This document shows positions 24,397 to 33,307 of a stretch of 64,000 nt of DNA, piece by piece. The notes beneath the pieces are model-generated. The model did not search any database, was not told where the DNA came from, and saw only the letters and a program-made list of their open reading frames with translations. This DNA comes from Paenibacillus alkalitolerans (GTDB lineage: Bacteria > Bacillota > Bacilli > Paenibacillales > YIM-B00363), in contig NZ_JAEMXM010000022.1 of assembly GCF_016482785.1 (NCBI RefSeq), forward strand, positions 1 through 64,000, in the 5' to 3' direction. Position 1 is the stretch's first letter, and each line of letters opens with the position of its first letter. The translations under genes were made by a program, and so were the position numbers.

Positions 24397-24522
24397 ATGA
24401 GAACAGTCCTTATTATTATTTCGCTGTTAATATATAACTCGGCATGCTTCTGGAATAGTAATGAAGAAGAGTACCTCAAGATCATAGATAGTGACAAAGA
24501 AGTAAGTCTGTTTAAAGACTGA
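24397..24522 (+). CDS. Possible short exported peptide
   Basis: A 41-codon frame starts MRTVLIIISLLIYNSACFWN and continues with an acidic tail. The hydrophobic start followed by Cys looks like a lipoprotein signal, but the lipobox (YNSAC) is weak and no clear ribosome-binding site is present. It may equally be the leftover N-terminus of a larger lipoprotein gene. Confidence 0.3.
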   Translation: MRTVLIIISLLIYNSACFWNSNEEEYLKIIDSDKEVSLFKD

Positions 24523-24537
24523 CAAGGGGAGCTTGAA

Positions 24538-25425
24538 TTGAAGGTAATAAAGTACTCAAATAAGCTTGACAATGTATTGTGCAGTGATTCCGAGCTAGTT
24601 CAAATAGCAACAAACTTCCAATTTGTAGAAGGGCCTGTTTGGGATGCGGGAACAAATCAACTATTGTTTACGGATATCCCCAATAACACCATCTACTCAT
24701 GGAATGAGAAAACCCGAGCAATATCAATAGTAAACAATGAGCTTGAGAAACCGAATGGACTGGCAATAGATGCCAATGGGGACATATGGGTTTGTGAGCA
24801 TAAAGGTCAAAAGATAACTGTAATCGCAAAAGGGCAAATAAAAGGAACTATTACGCATTTTTATAACAAACGACTGAATAGTCCCAACGACATTGTTTGC
24901 AAATCTGATGGCTCTCTATATTTCACAGACCCGCCTTACGGTTTCAGAGATGAAGTATTAGAAAGAGAGTTATCTTTTCAAGGAATCTATAGAATTGATC
25001 CTGTGGCAATGGAAGCAACCTTACTGAATGATGAGATGGTATGGCCTAATGGAATTGCGTTCTCCCCTGATGAGCGAAAAATTTTTGTTGCGGATACTAT
25101 GGAACAGAAGATATACGAGTTTGAAGTGCACCATGACGGGAACTTGGGGGAAAGGCGTGAGTTTGCTTCAATGGATGCTTCTATTGGACCCGGGATTGCG
25201 GACGGACTTAAAGTTGATTTGGAAGGAAACCTTTATGCTGCGGGTCCCGGCGGAATATGGATATTTTCATCGACAGGCGAGTCGTTAGGAGTAATTCAGA
25301 CTCCGGAACAGGCAGCTAACGTAGGTTGGGGAGGAGCGGATCTGAGAACTCTCTTTGTTACAGCAACGAAATCGTTATATAAGATCAAATTAAATATTCC
25401 CGGTTACAGTTCTTTTATGAGGTGA
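24538..25425 (+). CDS. SMP-30/gluconolactonase family protein
   Basis: The 295-residue six-bladed propeller protein shows FVEGPVWDAGTNQLLFTDIP with the metal-binding Glu, LEKPNGLAIDANGDIWVCEH, RLNSPNDIVCKSDGSLYFTD (Asn ligand), VWPNGIAFSPDERKIFVADT (Asn and Asp ligands) and DGLKVDLEGNLYAAGPGGI. These match SMP-30/LRE calcium-dependent lactonases, which open sugar lactones. The TTG start has AAGGGGAGC upstream. The GNAT gene starts three bases after its stop, implying one transcript. Confidence 0.9.
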   Translation: MKVIKYSNKLDNVLCSDSELVQIATNFQFVEGPVWDAGTNQLLFTDIPNNTIYSWNEKTRAISIVNNELEKPNGLAIDANGDIWVCEHKGQKITVIAKGQIKGTITHFYNKRLNSPNDIVCKSDGSLYFTDPPYGFRDEVLERELSFQGIYRIDPVAMEATLLNDEMVWPNGIAFSPDERKIFVADTMEQKIYEFEVHHDGNLGERREFASMDASIGPGIADGLKVDLEGNLYAAGPGGIWIFSSTGESLGVIQTPEQAANVGWGGADLRTLFVTATKSLYKIKLNIPGYSSFMR

Positions 25426-25428
25426 AAG

Positions 25429-25866
25429 ATGGACGGATTATGGATTGAAGTTTGTACAATTGAAGACTTAGATTTGCTGGCACAATTAAATAAGCAGTTA
25501 ATTGAGGATGAGCAGCATGATAATAAGATGAATATCGAAGAATTGAAATTGCGAATGGAAGGATTTCTGCAATCAGATTATAGAGCGTACCTCTTCAAAG
25601 AACATGCCCATGTTCGCGGTTATGCATTAGTAAATCATAGCCGGCAACCGTTATATTTAAGGCAATTTTTTATATGCAGAGACTCAAGAAGGCTCGGGTA
25701 TGGGAAGACGGCATTCAAGTTCTTAGTGAGGTTTCTTGAAACTGACGTACTGGATATAGAAGTAATGTTTTGGAACAAGAGAGGATATGAATTCTGGAAG
25801 TCGTTAGGTTTCGAAGAAAGAAGTATATATATGAGGCTTGAACATGAGAGACCGAGACTAGGATAA
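25429..25866 (+). CDS. GNAT family N-acetyltransferase
   Basis: The 145-residue protein follows the GNAT order: N-terminal WIEVCTIEDLDLLAQLNKQL, a substrate strand AYLFKEHAHVRGYALVNHS, LRQFFICRDSRRLGYGKTAF with the acetyl-CoA pyrophosphate loop (RRLGYGK), and a final FWNKRGYEFWKSLGFEERSI. The acceptor amine is unknown. AGGTGAAAG precedes the ATG, overlapping the end of the SMP-30 gene. Confidence 0.85.
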   Translation: MDGLWIEVCTIEDLDLLAQLNKQLIEDEQHDNKMNIEELKLRMEGFLQSDYRAYLFKEHAHVRGYALVNHSRQPLYLRQFFICRDSRRLGYGKTAFKFLVRFLETDVLDIEVMFWNKRGYEFWKSLGFEERSIYMRLEHERPRLG

Positions 25867-25895
25867 AGCTAAGAGAGGCTCTCTATTCGGAGAGA

Positions 25896-26102
25896 GGACA
25901 CCATGCAATTATATTTACCTTTCTTTCGGAAATTATTGACGGAAAGATAGAAATAGACGATCCGGATGCTGATGTATTAGAAGTAAGATGGATAGATATT
26001 AATACGGCAAACGAATTGATGCCATATTTGACGGATACATTGAAAATAACGCCTGACCGAATAGATAAGATGTCACCGTACTATTTTCATGGGGAAGTCT
26101 AG
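25896..26102 (+). pseudogene. C-terminal fragment of a NUDIX hydrolase
   Basis: An open frame without a start reads GHHAIIFTFLSEIIDGKIEI-DDPDADVLEVRWIDINTANELMPYL, the second half of a NUDIX fold (compare ITDIEWIDLEKSDELMPYYP at 28707). The NUDIX box is absent. Upstream bases resemble nothing else, so a 5' deletion is likely. Confidence 0.65.
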
Positions 26103-26149
26103 AATACCCAAATATAGTATAATCTTTATATCAATTCGATCAACACGTG

Positions 26150-26190
26150 ACCGGGAGACTAAGACGATCTAAGTCTCCCGGTCTCCTATA
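26150..26190 (+). terminator. Palindrome of the GGGAGACTAAGA family
   Basis: ACCGGGAGACTAAGA pairs with TCTAAGTCTCCCGGT around CGA. The stem is nearly identical to the one at 23301, but the downstream bases (CTCCTATAAA) have no U-run, so it may be a mobile palindrome rather than a working terminator. Confidence 0.65.
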
Positions 26191-26250
26191 AAGACTGATT
26201 AGGGAGCATAATAAGCAATAAACTTTTACTCCAATTGCAGGGGTGCATGT

Positions 26251-26766
26251 ATGAATATTCGGAAAGCTAACATTGACGACGTCGAGGGGGTCGCGCACGT
26301 TCATGTAAACAGTTGGAGGTCGACATATAAGGGGCTTATTTCCGATACTTTTCTGTCTAATCTTACTTTGGAAGGTCGCAAGAAAAACTGGCTTTGGACA
26401 TTTAATAATTTGAATCAAGATGAAGAAATATTCGTTGCAATGGATCAACAGGGGATCATCGGATTCTCGAATTCAGGCAAAAATCGAAATCATGAGTACG
26501 ATCATGATGGGGAGCTTTACGCAATATATTTGTTGAAAGAATACCAGGGGAAAGGTATCGGCCGCCGGTTAGTCCAAGCAGCTGTTGACTCACTGAAGGT
26601 CAAAGGCTACAAATCAATGATGTTGTGGGTATTGGAGAACAATCCGTCGTTAGGTTTTTACTTAAAAATTGGCGGTACTGTGATTGGCAAGAAGGACATA
26701 ACGATCGGTGGGGATACATTAATTGAATTAGCCGTTGCTTGGGGAAATTTGGACGATATTGTTTGA
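26251..26766 (+). CDS. GNAT family N-acetyltransferase
   Basis: The 171-residue protein starts MNIRKANIDDVEGVAHVHVN-SWRSTYKGLISDTFL, the Bacillales GNAT form with a WR.TY.G...D..L motif. Acetyl-CoA binding is shown by LYAIYLLKEYQGKGIGRRLV and the last strand by NPSLGFYLKIGGTVIGKKDI. The substrate is not predictable. GCAGGGGTGC precedes the ATG. The VOC-like gene follows after 27 bases. Confidence 0.87.
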   Translation: MNIRKANIDDVEGVAHVHVNSWRSTYKGLISDTFLSNLTLEGRKKNWLWTFNNLNQDEEIFVAMDQQGIIGFSNSGKNRNHEYDHDGELYAIYLLKEYQGKGIGRRLVQAAVDSLKVKGYKSMMLWVLENNPSLGFYLKIGGTVIGKKDITIGGDTLIELAVAWGNLDDIV

Positions 26767-26793
26767 AATTGACTCAACACAAAGGAGATCACC

Positions 26794-27426
26794 ATGAAGC
26801 TGTTTCATTATCACCACTGGACGCCAATGGTGGAAGATATGGAAAAAACATATCGAGTGAACGGATACGCGGTTGCCGGCAGATACGGCAAGTATGAGAA
26901 CCGGATGCAAACATTTCATCCTCCTCTTACTTGGGACGATTTCAGAAATAAGCAAATCATATTCCGAATAATCGAGATGAGAAGAGGATCTGTAAATGTA
27001 ACGTTTGGTTACGGCAAAAGAAATATGTTTGATCACATTGGTTTTTTATTGAATTCGAATCAACAGCATAAGGATGACCTGATTGTTTCAAGGGCTAATG
27101 AATTAGGCTTTTCAATTGATCGTAATGAACGCAGAACATTTATTTCCGTGCCGGACGCATTTCGAATTGAACTGCAGACTAACACAGATGCAATAATTGA
27201 TTACTCAGTAAATATCACAAGAATGGATATCGAAGTACGTAATACAGAAGTGATCGGAACTTTAGCATACTTGCTGGATCTAAAACGAGAAAAAAACAGT
27301 CTCTACGGAGACGGGTGGGAAATAAATCTGGCAAAAGGAGTTACTACGTCGCTTCAATCTATCTATTTAAACAATGGGGATAAAAAGGCGTTCACGGACC
27401 AAACGAATGTAACAACTTATATATAG
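26794..27426 (+). CDS. VOC-like (glyoxalase-fold) protein
   Basis: The 210-residue protein combines an N-terminal region (HYHHWTPMVEDMEKTYRVNG-YAVAGRYG) with a middle MFDHIGFLLNSNQQHKDDLI-VSRANELGFSIDRNERRTFI and a C-terminal strand VRNTEVIGTLAYLLDLKREK. This suggests duplicated glyoxalase-type beta-alpha-beta modules, longer than single-domain VOC proteins. Two His residues could bind metal. No reaction can be assigned. AAAGGAGATCACC precedes the ATG. The amino-acid exporter gene follows 35 bases later. Confidence 0.6.
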   Translation: MKLFHYHHWTPMVEDMEKTYRVNGYAVAGRYGKYENRMQTFHPPLTWDDFRNKQIIFRIIEMRRGSVNVTFGYGKRNMFDHIGFLLNSNQQHKDDLIVSRANELGFSIDRNERRTFISVPDAFRIELQTNTDAIIDYSVNITRMDIEVRNTEVIGTLAYLLDLKREKNSLYGDGWEINLAKGVTTSLQSIYLNNGDKKAFTDQTNVTTYI

Positions 27427-27461
27427 AGAACGGGTCAAACTGTTCGGAGGGAGGAGTGTCG

Positions 27462-28097
27462 ATGTTCGGAATCGAGAACTATGCTCTTTTTGTACTTACT
27501 GGAATTTTGCTTAATCTGACTCCAGGGAGTGACACCATTTATATTTTAAGCAGAACAATTGCTCAAGGGAAGATGGCCGGCATTGTTTCCGTATTGGGTA
27601 TTATCTCGGGGGCTGTGGTACACACTCTTTTTGCGGCGCTCGGTCTTACAATAATATTGATGCAATCTTCTACGGCTTTTACGGTAGTTAAGTGGATTGG
27701 TGCAGCTTATCTTATCTATCTAGGAATTAAATCCATTATGACAAAAGCAAATATTATTGAATTTGAACAACAACATGCACATAACAACATGGGGAAAATA
27801 TTTATCCAAGGATTTCTGACTAATGTACTGAATCCTAAAGTGGCATTATTCTTTTTAGCGTTTTTGCCGCAGTTTATTAGTAAGAGCAACGAATATGGTG
27901 CATTGCCGTTTATATTATTGGGTTTGACATTTATTGCAACAGGATCAAGTTGGTGTCTGATATTGGTCTTATTATCCGATTTCATGTCTAAAAGCATCAG
28001 GAAAAGCAAGTTGGCTATCCATTTAAACAAAGTTACAGGCGCGGTACTTGTTGTGCTCGGTTTGAATTTATTAAGGACAAACAGGGGAACAAGTTAA
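27462..28097 (+). CDS. LysE/RhtB family amino-acid exporter
   Basis: The 211-residue membrane protein has about six hydrophobic segments. It shows the family hallmark LLNLTPGSDTIYILSRTIAQ-GKMAGIVSVLGIISGAVVHT near the N-terminus and FLTNVLNPKVALFFLAFLPQF in the middle. It likely exports amino acids or derivatives such as homoserine lactones or threonine. ATG 27462 is used rather than GTG 27456 because GGAGGGAGGA ends about seven bases before it. The deaminase gene follows. Confidence 0.9.
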   Translation: MFGIENYALFVLTGILLNLTPGSDTIYILSRTIAQGKMAGIVSVLGIISGAVVHTLFAALGLTIILMQSSTAFTVVKWIGAAYLIYLGIKSIMTKANIIEFEQQHAHNNMGKIFIQGFLTNVLNPKVALFFLAFLPQFISKSNEYGALPFILLGLTFIATGSSWCLILVLLSDFMSKSIRKSKLAIHLNKVTGAVLVVLGLNLLRTNRGTS

Positions 28098-28163
28098 CAA
28101 AGTATGGATTTATGATGAGGAATTAATGACTTATTTTATTGAAGGTAAAGCAGGTGAAAACCT

Positions 28164-28676
28164 ATGATAGCCGATCAAGTTTATCTTCTTTCAGCATTTG
28201 AAGAAGCGGAAAAAGCAAAGAGTCAGGGAACATTCTCGATAGGCGCTGTGATCGTGAATTCCCAAGGGGAAATCGTCGGAAGAGGCAGAAATAAGGTGTT
28301 TTCTGAGTGCGATACCACTGCTCATGCTGAGGTAGATGCGATCAGAAATGCTTCATCCCTAATGCTGGATCTTGAGACAAAGCGATTTACACGAAATGAT
28401 TTGACTTTGTATACAACTTGTGAGCCTTGTCCTATGTGCAGTTGCTCGATATTATTGTCTTTCTCAATAACAAGAGTGGTTTGGGCTTCAAACGATATTT
28501 CGATGGGTGCAATGAGAAAGTTTAAAGAAGAACCTCTGTTTATTGAAAGATTTGCACCTATAGCAATTGAGGCGGAGCCCGTTAAAGAGTTGAAAATAAG
28601 GCAAAGAAAGATGATGGCCGAATTCTATACGAGTCGTGGTTATACAAATACAGAGTGGCATCAAGAACTCGAATAA
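28164..28676 (+). CDS. Nucleoside/cytidine deaminase family protein
   Basis: The 170-residue zinc enzyme contains TTAHAEVDAIRNA (His ligand and catalytic Glu) and TTCEPCPMCSCSILLSFSIT (two Cys ligands, PCXXC), the CDA superfamily signature. The extended C-terminal helix and length are similar to guanine or tRNA adenosine deaminase relatives, but substrate specificity is not clear. GCAGGTGAAAACC precedes the ATG. A short unassigned frame sits between it and the exporter gene. Confidence 0.87.
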   Translation: MIADQVYLLSAFEEAEKAKSQGTFSIGAVIVNSQGEIVGRGRNKVFSECDTTAHAEVDAIRNASSLMLDLETKRFTRNDLTLYTTCEPCPMCSCSILLSFSITRVVWASNDISMGAMRKFKEEPLFIERFAPIAIEAEPVKELKIRQRKMMAEFYTSRGYTNTEWHQELE

Positions 28677-28706
28677 GCGTTCAAGAAACATGAAAGTAGG
28701 TACGAA

Positions 28707-29132
28707 ATGAAAAGAATAAACGTTGTATACGTATTAATCACAAATAAAGAAAGAACCAAAATTCTTATGGTTAAAAATAAAGACAACGGTTCCTGGTCCC
28801 TTCCTGGAGGCGCAGTAGAGGATAATGAGTCATTGGAAGAAGCTGCAATACGGGAAGCTAAAGAGGAGACCGGCTTTGATATTAAAGTCTTCGGTGTCGT
28901 AGCCGTTAATGAAGCTATGCTCGAAAAAAATAAAGAACATGCATTGTTCATTACTTTTAGAGCCGAAGTAATCGGGGGAGAGCAGGAAATAATTAGACCC
29001 AATGAAATTACTGATATAGAATGGATAGATCTTGAGAAGTCTGACGAACTAATGCCGTATTATCCGGACGGATTAATTAACCTTGTGAGGAGAAGTGTTG
29101 AAGTTACATATTTCAATGAGGGAAGAGTTTAG
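28707..29132 (+). CDS. NUDIX hydrolase
   Basis: The 141-residue protein has INVVYVLITNKERTKILMVK-NKDNGSWSLPGGAVEDNESLEE, continuing AAIREAKEETG, a perfect NUDIX box after a WSLPGG lead. The C-terminal DIEWIDLEKSDELMPYYPDGL is homologous to the orphan fragment at 25896. Substrate unknown. A weak AAAGTAGG site precedes the ATG; the serine hydrolase gene starts 14 bases after the stop. Confidence 0.87.
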   Translation: MKRINVVYVLITNKERTKILMVKNKDNGSWSLPGGAVEDNESLEEAAIREAKEETGFDIKVFGVVAVNEAMLEKNKEHALFITFRAEVIGGEQEIIRPNEITDIEWIDLEKSDELMPYYPDGLINLVRRSVEVTYFNEGRV

Positions 29133-29146
29133 AAAGGAAGAATACT

Positions 29147-30199
29147 ATGAATATTTCACAATTGATAGAGGATATAAACAATGTTGAGGACAACCCTTTT
29201 TCTGGAGCGGTATTATTCAAGAACAACGGCAATACCTTTGAGCAGGGATATGGTTATGCAAACAGAAGTGAACGTATACAAAATACGGTTTATACAAGAT
29301 TCGGAATAGCATCTGGCTGCAAGATATTTACCGCAGTAGCAATAAGTCAACTTGTTCAATCAGGCGCCATCACTTTCGATACTCTCTTAAAAGATTGCGT
29401 AAATATTCCCTTTCCGAATTTTGACCCCAATATCACCATACATCAATTGCTGACCCACAGTTCAGGAATTCCTGACTATTTCGATGAAGAAATCATGGAT
29501 AAATTTGAGGAATTATGGAAATCGACTCCCATGTACTCCATTCAATCACCAAGAGATTTTTTTCCGATGTTTCAGAACAATCAAATGAAATATGTCCCAG
29601 GTGAAAAGTTTTCTTATAGTAATTCAGGATACATTCTTTTAGGTTTAATTATCGAAGAAGTAACAGGTATTGATTTCACTACGTATGTTGAGAGCAACAT
29701 ATTCCAACGGTGCGGGATGACTTATTCCGGATATTTCAGTATGGACCGGCTTCCGGAGCGGACTGCATTGGGTTACATAGATTCCGACTCTTCTTGGAGA
29801 ACCAATGTGTACTCCGTTCCAATTAAAGGCGGTCCGGACGGAGGAGCATTCACGACTGTTCATGATTTAGCTAATTTTTGGGATGCGCTGTTTAGCAACG
29901 ACCTGTTATCTCCGGAATATACGGCTCTGCTATTGACTCCGCATATTAAGAATACGGATCATATCTATTATGGATATGGTGTATGGATTCAGATATTGAA
30001 CGACAAGGTCTTTAAATATTACGTGATGGGAAGTGACCCGGGCGTCTCCATGCAGTCATCGGTTTATGCAAATCAAAATAGTCAAGCACACATTATAGGG
30101 AACACCAACAAGGGTACCTGGAAGATCTCGGGAAAAATCGATGAATTGATCTTCGGTTCGCAAGAAGGTGCAAAGATCAATCTAAAGGATTTTCAATGA
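29147..30199 (+). CDS. Beta-lactamase-family (class C-like) serine hydrolase
   Basis: The 350-residue protein has the SxxK motif in FGIASGCKIFTAVAISQLVQ, followed by HQLLTHSSGIPDYFDE and the YxN motif in FSYSNSGYILLGLIIEEVTG, all typical of the serine beta-lactamase/DD-peptidase-like family PF00144. There is no signal peptide, so an intracellular esterase or peptidase role is more likely than beta-lactam resistance. AAAGGAAGAATACT precedes the ATG. The HD-domain gene follows 24 bases later. Confidence 0.88.
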   Translation: MNISQLIEDINNVEDNPFSGAVLFKNNGNTFEQGYGYANRSERIQNTVYTRFGIASGCKIFTAVAISQLVQSGAITFDTLLKDCVNIPFPNFDPNITIHQLLTHSSGIPDYFDEEIMDKFEELWKSTPMYSIQSPRDFFPMFQNNQMKYVPGEKFSYSNSGYILLGLIIEEVTGIDFTTYVESNIFQRCGMTYSGYFSMDRLPERTALGYIDSDSSWRTNVYSVPIKGGPDGGAFTTVHDLANFWDALFSNDLLSPEYTALLLTPHIKNTDHIYYGYGVWIQILNDKVFKYYVMGSDPGVSMQSSVYANQNSQAHIIGNTNKGTWKISGKIDELIFGSQEGAKINLKDFQ

Positions 30200-30223
30200 T
30201 TGAAGAGATAAGAGAGGATAATT

Positions 30224-30889
30224 ATGAAACCAATTCTTGAACCATTTGTGGAGGGAATGACCTTCACTGGAAACTTGTTAAACGATGTGACCTTATTTTT
30301 TACGATACATAATGATCCTAGGACATTAGAACATACATTAAAAGTTGCCGATGAAGCAAGGAAGATTGCACAGTTTTATGACTCTAGTCTAATGGAAAAA
30401 TCGTTCCAGGCAGCCTTGCTCCACGACATAAGCAATGTAATTCCGGTATCGAAAATGTTGGATTTTGCCGAATCTCTTTCAATAGATATCCTTGAAGACG
30501 AGCGTAGGTATGCAAGAAGTGTTCATCAAAAATTGTCAATGGTAATGGCGCGGGACATTTTTGGTATTACAGATCCTGAAATATTAAGCGCTATTGAAAG
30601 CCACACGACACACAAACCAAGAGCGGAAATGGTTGATAAGATTTTATTCGTGTCTGACAAGATATCTTGGGAGTTGCCGGGTGAACATGGATACTTCAAC
30701 GAGATGAGAAGACTAACATACGAATCAAACATAGATGAAGCGATATTAATTTATTTAGATTCGATTTGGGATCAGAGGGATAAACTAAAATTAGTTCATC
30801 CGTGGCTAATCGAAGCTAGAGAAGAACTGATGGTGATTACAGGTGACTCCACAAATGAGATTTCAATCCAGACATTCACTAAGAGATAA
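30224..30889 (+). CDS. HD-domain protein, YqeK-like
   Basis: The 221-residue protein contains the metal-binding HD order: PRTLEHTLKVADEARKIAQF, QAALLHDISNVIPVSKML and SAIESHTTHKPRAEMVDKIL-FVSDKISWE. This resembles YqeK-type HD phosphohydrolases, which include symmetrical diadenosine tetraphosphatases; the present enzyme could hydrolyse a nucleotide. GAGAGGATAATT precedes the ATG. Its end overlaps the start of the nucleotidyltransferase gene. Confidence 0.8.
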   Translation: MKPILEPFVEGMTFTGNLLNDVTLFFTIHNDPRTLEHTLKVADEARKIAQFYDSSLMEKSFQAALLHDISNVIPVSKMLDFAESLSIDILEDERRYARSVHQKLSMVMARDIFGITDPEILSAIESHTTHKPRAEMVDKILFVSDKISWELPGEHGYFNEMRRLTYESNIDEAILIYLDSIWDQRDKLKLVHPWLIEAREELMVITGDSTNEISIQTFTKR

Positions 30890-31692
30890 AGAATTGCCGA
30901 AAGAAAGACATAATTTGCTCAATAATATTATTTCTAATTTGAAATCTCGCCAAGCAGTAGAGGGAATATTCCTTGGAGGATCCATTGCCGGCAATAAAAG
31001 AGGATTATTTTTCGGATGTAGATTTGCTAATCGTCGTTTCGGAGCAGCAGTATGAAGGTATTGTTCGGAATAAGCAGCAGCTGGCCTCCGAGTTCGGAGA
31101 TGTTTTTTTCTTCGAAGATATGAATCCTCATGCACCTTTTACAATTGCCCACTATGCTAATTTTATAAAACTGGATCTTTTTATTTATACGTTTTCAAGG
31201 CTGCGACCCTCCCTGTGGCTTCAGGGAATAAAGGTGGAATTTGATCCTTCCGGTTATTTAAGCGAGCTTAAGCGGCTTTCTGAAGAGCTGGCTTATCAAT
31301 TGTCCGCTGAAGAAGTAGAAGTATGGCGAGGGAAAGTTTTTGCGTATGTTCATGAAGTATACAGGAGAGTCATGAGAGAAGAATATTATTACGCTTTGAC
31401 AATGATCAATAATCTGCGGTTATTCATCGTTAGAGGGTGGAATATGGAAAAAGGCCGGCTTTCCAATGATGTATGGGATTGGTCAAAGGTTGAAGGAGAG
31501 AGAACTCCATTAGAACCTTGGCAGCTATCGATGCTAAGCGGATGGATGTGCGGCAGGAGTCAAGAAGAGATAATGAAGACTTTGTACAGTATGATACCGG
31601 AAATTAGAAGGCTGCATCATATATTGTGTGAGAACTCGGGATTGATTGTGGACCAAGAGAAATTCGATAAAATCATAAACCTGGTAATGTGA
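30855..31692 (+). pseudogene. Nucleotidyltransferase-fold protein with a frameshift
   Basis: Frame one from ATG 30855 (AGGTG upstream) gives ...KSRQAVEGIFLGGSIAGNK; frame two continues EDYFSDVDLLIVVSEQQYEG and runs to 31692. Joined at the AAAA run near 31000 they form one pol-beta-fold nucleotidyltransferase with GGS and DVD catalytic elements and a helical C-terminal half. A single extra A explains the break. It may be a real pseudogene, a sequencing error or a slippage site. Confidence 0.75.
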
Positions 31693-31789
31693 GCTAATTT
31701 GGGTTGTTGAACGAAGTAGCGGGGATCATGTTGAAAGTCGAAAACTCAGGGTACGGGCAAAACTGAGGTTCTTATACTGGAGGCAAAAG

Positions 31790-32179
31790 ATGAGCTTTTA
31801 TGTACCTGTGTCAGCGAAAGGAATAATAATAAACAAGGAAGGAAAAGTACTGCTTTTAAAGAATGAAAGGAACCAATGGGAACTTCCTGGAGGAAGGATC
31901 GAAAGAGGAGAACAACCTGAAATCGCCGTTGTTAGAGAGTTACAAGAGGAAGTGGGTTTTCATGTAAAGGTTAGCAAGCTAATAAATACATGGCTTTTCG
32001 AAGTGATACCCGGACGATTTGTGCTAATTATTACGTACCTTTGTATTTATGATGAAAAGCAAGAAATACAATTGAGTGATGAACATATAACTTATGGATG
32101 GTTTGAAAAGCAACAGTTAGACTCAATTCCAATATCAGAAGGATATAAAAAATCAATAAGGATGATCTATGAATCATAA
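31790..32179 (+). CDS. NUDIX hydrolase
   Basis: The 129-residue protein reads VSAKGIIINKEGKVLLLKNE-RNQWELPGGRIERGEQPEIA, continuing VVRELQEEVGFHV, a complete NUDIX box after WELPGG. The C-terminal HITYGWFEKQQLDSIPISEG-YKKSI segment is typical of small ADP-ribose-type pyrophosphatases. ACTGGAGGCAAAAG precedes the ATG. The 170 bases after it contain only a short remnant (RLILKVSDGRPSIKGYKDFI) before PhzF. Confidence 0.87.
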   Translation: MSFYVPVSAKGIIINKEGKVLLLKNERNQWELPGGRIERGEQPEIAVVRELQEEVGFHVKVSKLINTWLFEVIPGRFVLIITYLCIYDEKQEIQLSDEHITYGWFEKQQLDSIPISEGYKKSIRMIYES

Positions 32180-32348
32180 CTGCATATGTAAAATATGCTA
32201 TCCGGTTTGTAGGAAAACAACCCAAGTAAGCTTTATCGCACTGCCTGAACGGTTAATATTAAAAGTGTCTGACGGAAGACCAAGTATCAAAGGATATAAA
32301 GATTTTATAGTTGATTTATAATTATTGCTTGCGAAAGAGGGAAACAGG

Positions 32349-33158
32349 ATGCCTGTTAGAAAAGTTCTGCACTATGATGCATTTTCATCAAGGGTTAACA
32401 TGGGTAATCCTGCAGGTATTGTCTTGAATGCTAATGATTTGGATGTACATGCAATGCAATCCATTGCAAAGTCAGTTGGGTTTAATGAGACTGTATTTGT
32501 TATGAATTCGGATAATGCTGATGTGAGGTTGCGATATTTTACACCTGGCCATGAGATCAATTTATGTGGTCATGCAACGGTAGGCTCAATGTATTGCTTG
32601 AAGTCATTAGGATTATTGGACAACAGAGATGCTATTACCATTGAAACGAATGTTGGAATTTTGCCGAATTCTTTTGAAACAATAAACAATGAATTATTTG
32701 TTACGATGAAACAGGATCATCCGCGATTTCTTCCGTTCCATGGGTCCATTGCGAATCTCGCAAAGTGTATGGGATTGTCGGAAGAGGATATTGATGAATC
32801 CAAACCAATTGTATATGGCAGCACAGGTACTTGGACCCTGCTGGTACCGATCAAAGGATTATATAGTTTTGACAAAATGATACCCAATAATCAAATATTT
32901 CCAGACGTGTTAAAAGAAAATCCAAGAGCGTCCGTTCATCCATTCTGTATGGAAGCTCTTGATAAAAGTGCCATGATGCATGCAAGACATTTCTCGTCTC
33001 CATATTCAGAGACCATTGAGGATGCGGTGACCGGAACAGCTTCAGGTGTCATGGGTGCATACTATTTAACTTTTCTCAATAAAGATACGGCAGCTGCGGA
33101 ATTTATCGTCGAGCAAGGACAAGAAATAAACAGGGATGGAAGAGTAACTGTGAAGTAG
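32349..33158 (+). CDS. PhzF family isomerase/epimerase (C-terminus frameshifted)
   Basis: The 269-residue protein shows the PhzF diaminopimelate-epimerase-like fold: KVLHYDAFSSRVNMGNPAGI, VGFNETVFV with the catalytic Glu, RYFTPGHEINLCGHATVGSM, and ARHFSSPYSETIEDAVTGTASGVMGAYYL. Substrates in this family vary. ATG 32349 is preferred, with AAAGAGGGAAAC upstream. After RDGRVTVK the frame stops, but the expected C-terminal strand NIDVYISGTGVFVQELDVLY occurs in another frame up to 33237, so the last ~25 residues appear lost to small indels. Confidence 0.82.
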   Translation: MPVRKVLHYDAFSSRVNMGNPAGIVLNANDLDVHAMQSIAKSVGFNETVFVMNSDNADVRLRYFTPGHEINLCGHATVGSMYCLKSLGLLDNRDAITIETNVGILPNSFETINNELFVTMKQDHPRFLPFHGSIANLAKCMGLSEEDIDESKPIVYGSTGTWTLLVPIKGLYSFDKMIPNNQIFPDVLKENPRASVHPFCMEALDKSAMMHARHFSSPYSETIEDAVTGTASGVMGAYYLTFLNKDTAAAEFIVEQGQEINRDGRVTVK

Positions 33159-33307
33159 TCGAAATGAAAGTAATATTGATGTATATATATCCGGAACCGG
33201 AGTTTTTGTTCAAGAGCTAGATGTATTGTATACATAATCGCAGAGGCGTGGGCCGACAGATCAGAACAAACTTATGGTTCAAAAATTATATGGAGAGAGA
33301 AAGTAAG

